From NCBI GenBank assembly GCA_022560695.1, contig JADFSP010000017.1, positions 1 to 53,954 of the forward strand: a stretch of DNA of 53,954 bases. Direction: 5' to 3'. Positions 52,395-53,954 of this stretch are shown piece by piece. The DNA comes from Pseudomonadota bacterium. Its GTDB lineage: Bacteria > Pseudomonadota > Gammaproteobacteria > Steroidobacterales > Woeseiaceae. A program made the translations under genes and the position numbers. The notes below the pieces were generated by a model. It did not search any database, had not been told where the DNA came from, and saw only the letters and a program-made list of their open reading frames with translations. Within the stretch, counting starts at the first letter, position 1; the number at the start of each line of letters is the position of its first letter.

Positions 52395-52653
52395 CTACCA
52401 GCGAGCCTTTCTCGACGTTCACGCGGTCGCGAGGCGCTATGACGTGAAGCGCGCAACCGTGTGGGCGTGGATGCAGCAGGGCAAGTTCCCGCAGCCGATT
52501 CGGCTCACAGCCGGCTGCTCGCGCTGGGCGTTGAATGATTTGCAGAAATGGGAGGACGAGAAGCGCGCCGAGCGGGCCCCGAGGCCGGAGTGGGAAGAGC
52601 GCAACGGCGCAAGCAGCAGCGCGGCAGGGAGACTCAATGACCTCCCAGCCTAG
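52381..52653 (+). CDS. AlpA/MerR-like helix-turn-helix regulator
   Basis: The 90-residue product has FLDVHAVARRYDVKRATVWA followed by WMQQGKFPQPIRLTAG and SRWALNDLQKWEDEKR, the AlpA/phage excisionase wHTH pattern: helix-turn-helix, a FPxPIRL wing, then a tryptophan-rich helix. AlpA proteins activate the integrase or aid excision of P4-like elements, which fits its place after the integrase. ATG 52381 is chosen because GAGG lies six bases upstream; ATG 52369 is in frame. It overlaps both neighbours. Confidence 0.85.
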   Translation: MERTNYQRAFLDVHAVARRYDVKRATVWAWMQQGKFPQPIRLTAGCSRWALNDLQKWEDEKRAERAPRPEWEERNGASSSAAGRLNDLPA

Positions 52654-52867
52654 CTGGCTGAGCCTCACATCCCATGACCAGCAGGCGGCTCTGCTACAGC
52701 TGTTGCGTCATGCATCGCGATCACGGCTTGCAGCGGCAAACATGATGTTGACCGCGCCGCCAGTTCCGGCCGACGAGACCGATGCCAAAGCACGCGTAGC
52801 AGCAGTGATCCATCATTTGGCCGGGGGCGACCGGCACCCGTCAACGGCATCAACGGAGGCAGGATGA
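52637..52867 (+). CDS. small hypothetical protein of the integrated element
   Basis: The 76-residue product has AGGGAG five bases before ATG 52637. It is Ala/Leu-rich and likely helical (DQQAALLQLLRHASRSRLAA), with a Pro-rich middle and no known motif. It overlaps the AlpA-like gene by 17 bp and the next gene by four bp (ATGA). Such overlaps on both sides make it a real member of the operon. Confidence 0.6.
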   Translation: MTSQPSWLSLTSHDQQAALLQLLRHASRSRLAAANMMLTAPPVPADETDAKARVAAVIHHLAGGDRHPSTASTEAG

Positions 52868-53295
52868 AACGCACCAAGTTTTCACGAGGCTCAGACAAGG
52901 CCGAAGCGCAAGCAGTTGCGGCGTTCCTTGCAGCGCTGGACGGGCCCCGGCAACTGATACGGCCAGCACTCGAAACGCTGGCCAAACAATATGGCCTGAA
53001 CTACTTGGAAATCTTGCTTTGCTTGTTGACCGAGGCGCAAGACGGCGCCGCCCATGCTCAGGAGCGCCAACTCGTCAAGCTACTCGGTCCGGCGTTGGTG
53101 TTCACGTTCAGGCGCGTCACAGGCGAGTCGCCGAAAGTGCAATGCGCGAGTTGTTGCGTGAGTTGGGCGTTGTGCCCGCCCAGAACGCGCCGAGTTCGCC
53201 AGCGCTACAGTAAGCAGGAGTGGCTTATCCGCTGCAGGGCGTTGCTTATCCGCTGCAGGCCCGCTGATCGGAATCCCGGCGTGATAATGGAGTAG
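52864..53295 (+). CDS. hypothetical protein, probably frameshifted
   Basis: The first 90 residues (EAQAVAAFLAALDGPRQLIR, then YGLNYLEILLCLLTEAQDG) look like a normal helical protein, probably soluble. After FRRVTGESPK the frame becomes Cys/Arg-rich and unnatural. In another frame the same DNA reads SAMRELLRELGVVPAQNAPS and stops at 53213, a far more plausible end. One missing base in the AAA run at 53134-53136 would join the two halves into a protein of about 116 residues. Either the gene is broken or the sequence has an error here. No family is recognised. Confidence 0.55.
   Translation: MKRTKFSRGSDKAEAQAVAAFLAALDGPRQLIRPALETLAKQYGLNYLEILLCLLTEAQDGAAHAQERQLVKLLGPALVFTFRRVTGESPKVQCASCCVSWALCPPRTRRVRQRYSKQEWLIRCRALLIRCRPADRNPGVIME
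53223..53259 (+). repeat. two direct copies of a 16-bp unit
   Basis: GCTTATCCGCTGCAGG occurs at 53223-53238 and 53244-53259, 21 bp apart. It lies downstream of the probable true stop of the frameshifted gene, i.e. in what would then be non-coding DNA. Two copies are too few to call iterons. Confidence 0.7.
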
Positions 53296-53402
53296 CCCAG
53301 AGACCGACGAGCGGGGAGAAAGCAGGAAAATCGACGCGTAATGTAAAATAGGTAGATATAGGGTCGATGACGACAAGAGAGTAAGGCAGAAACGATTGAA
53401 GT

Positions 53403-53432
53403 GGCATCCCGCCCGTGACTGGACGGGATGCC
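53403..53432. repeat. hairpin in the leader of the last gene
   Basis: GGCATCCCG at 53403-53411 pairs perfectly with CGGGATGCC at 53424-53432, with two further CC/GG pairs possible inside after one mismatch. There is no T run, so it is not an obvious terminator. It stands 31 bp before the start of the next gene and may be a protein-binding or RNA regulatory site. Confidence 0.6.
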
Positions 53433-53463
53433 GTACCGGAATCAAGTACGGAGCAAGAGACCG

Positions 53464-53954
53464 ATGGTTAATTATACAGGTGAAACGAAAAGAGGCCAAA
53501 CCGGTGTTAAAGTTCTGGCTGCGAAGCGAGATCGGATTCCACGCGAGAAGCACGGAAGATGGTTGAACCGCAATCCTCTCTGGTTCAACCCGACGATCAG
53601 CCTGCCGGAGCCCGTCACAGTAGAGGGAGTGTTGGACCGGCTTCTGCATGGTCAAAGAATCTATCGGCGCGACTTGTGGATACGCGACCTGTCCATCCTG
53701 CTTGCCAACCTGATTGCTGCCGAACGATCCGAACGGCCACGGCCGGTCGTGATTTCACTGAACGACAACGACTGGCATCAACCGGCCGAATACGAGTACC
53801 CGACAAGTCGTGTCCTCAGATTGACGAAGTACCTGCATGACGAAGGATTAATCAACATGAAGAAAGGGTCGCATTTCGAGCACAAGGGATGGAAGACACG
53901 AATTTGGGCGGAGCGCGCTTTGTTAGCGGATCATCCGGAATTGTGCCGTGAGGT
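53464..53954 (+). CDS. element protein with wHTH-like segment (partial, cut by window end)
   Basis: From ATG 53464 an open frame of 163 codons runs to the window end without a stop. The product is basic and tryptophan-rich (RWLNRNPLWFNPTISLPEP, RRDLWIRDLSILLANLIAAE). It has a stretch like a winged-helix recognition region, SRVLRLTKYLHDEGLINMKK, followed by a His-rich turn. This recalls replication or regulatory proteins of mobile elements, but no family is certain. GGAG lies ten bases and AAGAGA three bases before the start, so initiation strength is unclear. Confidence 0.65.
   Translation, partial: MVNYTGETKRGQTGVKVLAAKRDRIPREKHGRWLNRNPLWFNPTISLPEPVTVEGVLDRLLHGQRIYRRDLWIRDLSILLANLIAAERSERPRPVVISLNDNDWHQPAEYEYPTSRVLRLTKYLHDEGLINMKKGSHFEHKGWKTRIWAERALLADHPELCRE

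Noticed and set aside
53223..53259. Iterons or DnaA boxes of a replication origin
   Set aside because: Only two copies, and TTATCCGC differs from the DnaA consensus.
1..53954. CRISPR array, rRNA or tRNA
   Set aside because: No regular spaced repeats and no recognisable T-arm or rRNA stretches were seen by eye; a covariance-model scan would be decisive.

Overview
The window is 54 kb of dense, roughly 55-60% GC bacterial chromosome. The gene families (oxygen-independent HemN, Cox15-type heme A synthase, DgkA, CspA, PhhB, proBA, E. coli-like NADP isocitrate dehydrogenase) fit a Gammaproteobacterium, perhaps a marine or sediment heterotroph. That placement is inference, and I cannot name a genus. 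I recognised no rRNA, tRNA or CRISPR.

Layout. 1-179: start of a secreted protein, cut by the window edge. 340-5278: envelope or glycan genes (GT-C membrane glycosyltransferase, small EamA-like transporter, methyltransferase, GtrB-like polyprenyl-phosphate glycosyltransferase, and a histidine-rich membrane protein of unknown role). 5411-10726: a minus-strand catabolic run (M20 dipeptidase, secreted metallo-beta-lactamase-fold enzyme, methylmalonate/malonate semialdehyde dehydrogenase, class III aminotransferase) that could take beta-alanine-type compounds to acyl-CoA. 10912-24346: mixed metabolism (ilvE, hemN, heme A synthase, FMN hydroxy-acid oxidase, cold shock protein, a DUF7009-like protein, a DUF2461 protein, leucine-type dehydrogenase, peroxiredoxin, quinone oxidoreductase, acetoacetyl-CoA synthetase, glycerol kinase, diacylglycerol kinase). 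A 27-bp perfect inverted repeat lies between aacS and glpK.

24488-39585 is the most striking part: twelve same-strand genes that look like one envelope signalling system. They are a Ser/Thr kinase with four zinc ribbons, a PP2C phosphatase, two lipoproteins, a membrane Ser/Thr kinase with a TPR-like tail, an FHA-like/TM/PEGA/formylglycine-enzyme-like fusion, a small acidic secreted protein, a MotA/TolQ/ExbB-type channel protein, an Hsp70-like/FHA fusion, two VWA proteins, and an OmpA-family glycine-zipper protein. Each VWA protein begins with the same single membrane helix, carrying an Asp in the place where ExbD/TolR have theirs. I infer a proton-driven ExbB-like complex whose ExbD-type partners carry VWA domains instead of the usual periplasmic domain, under phospho-Ser/Thr/FHA control. 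I know of no named system with this composition.

39637-50154: a strong terminator, phhB, a 334-bp MITE-like element, threonine dehydratase, an orphan ParA, acetolactate synthase large subunit (minus) divergent from its small subunit (plus), then proB-proA-glpD, and icd convergent with them. The MITE-like element has relatives at 7771 and 44221, the latter between the two acetolactate synthase subunits.

50628-end: start of an integrated element with a P4-type tyrosine integrase, an AlpA-like regulator, tightly overlapping small unknown genes (one probably frameshifted) and a longer gene cut by the window edge.
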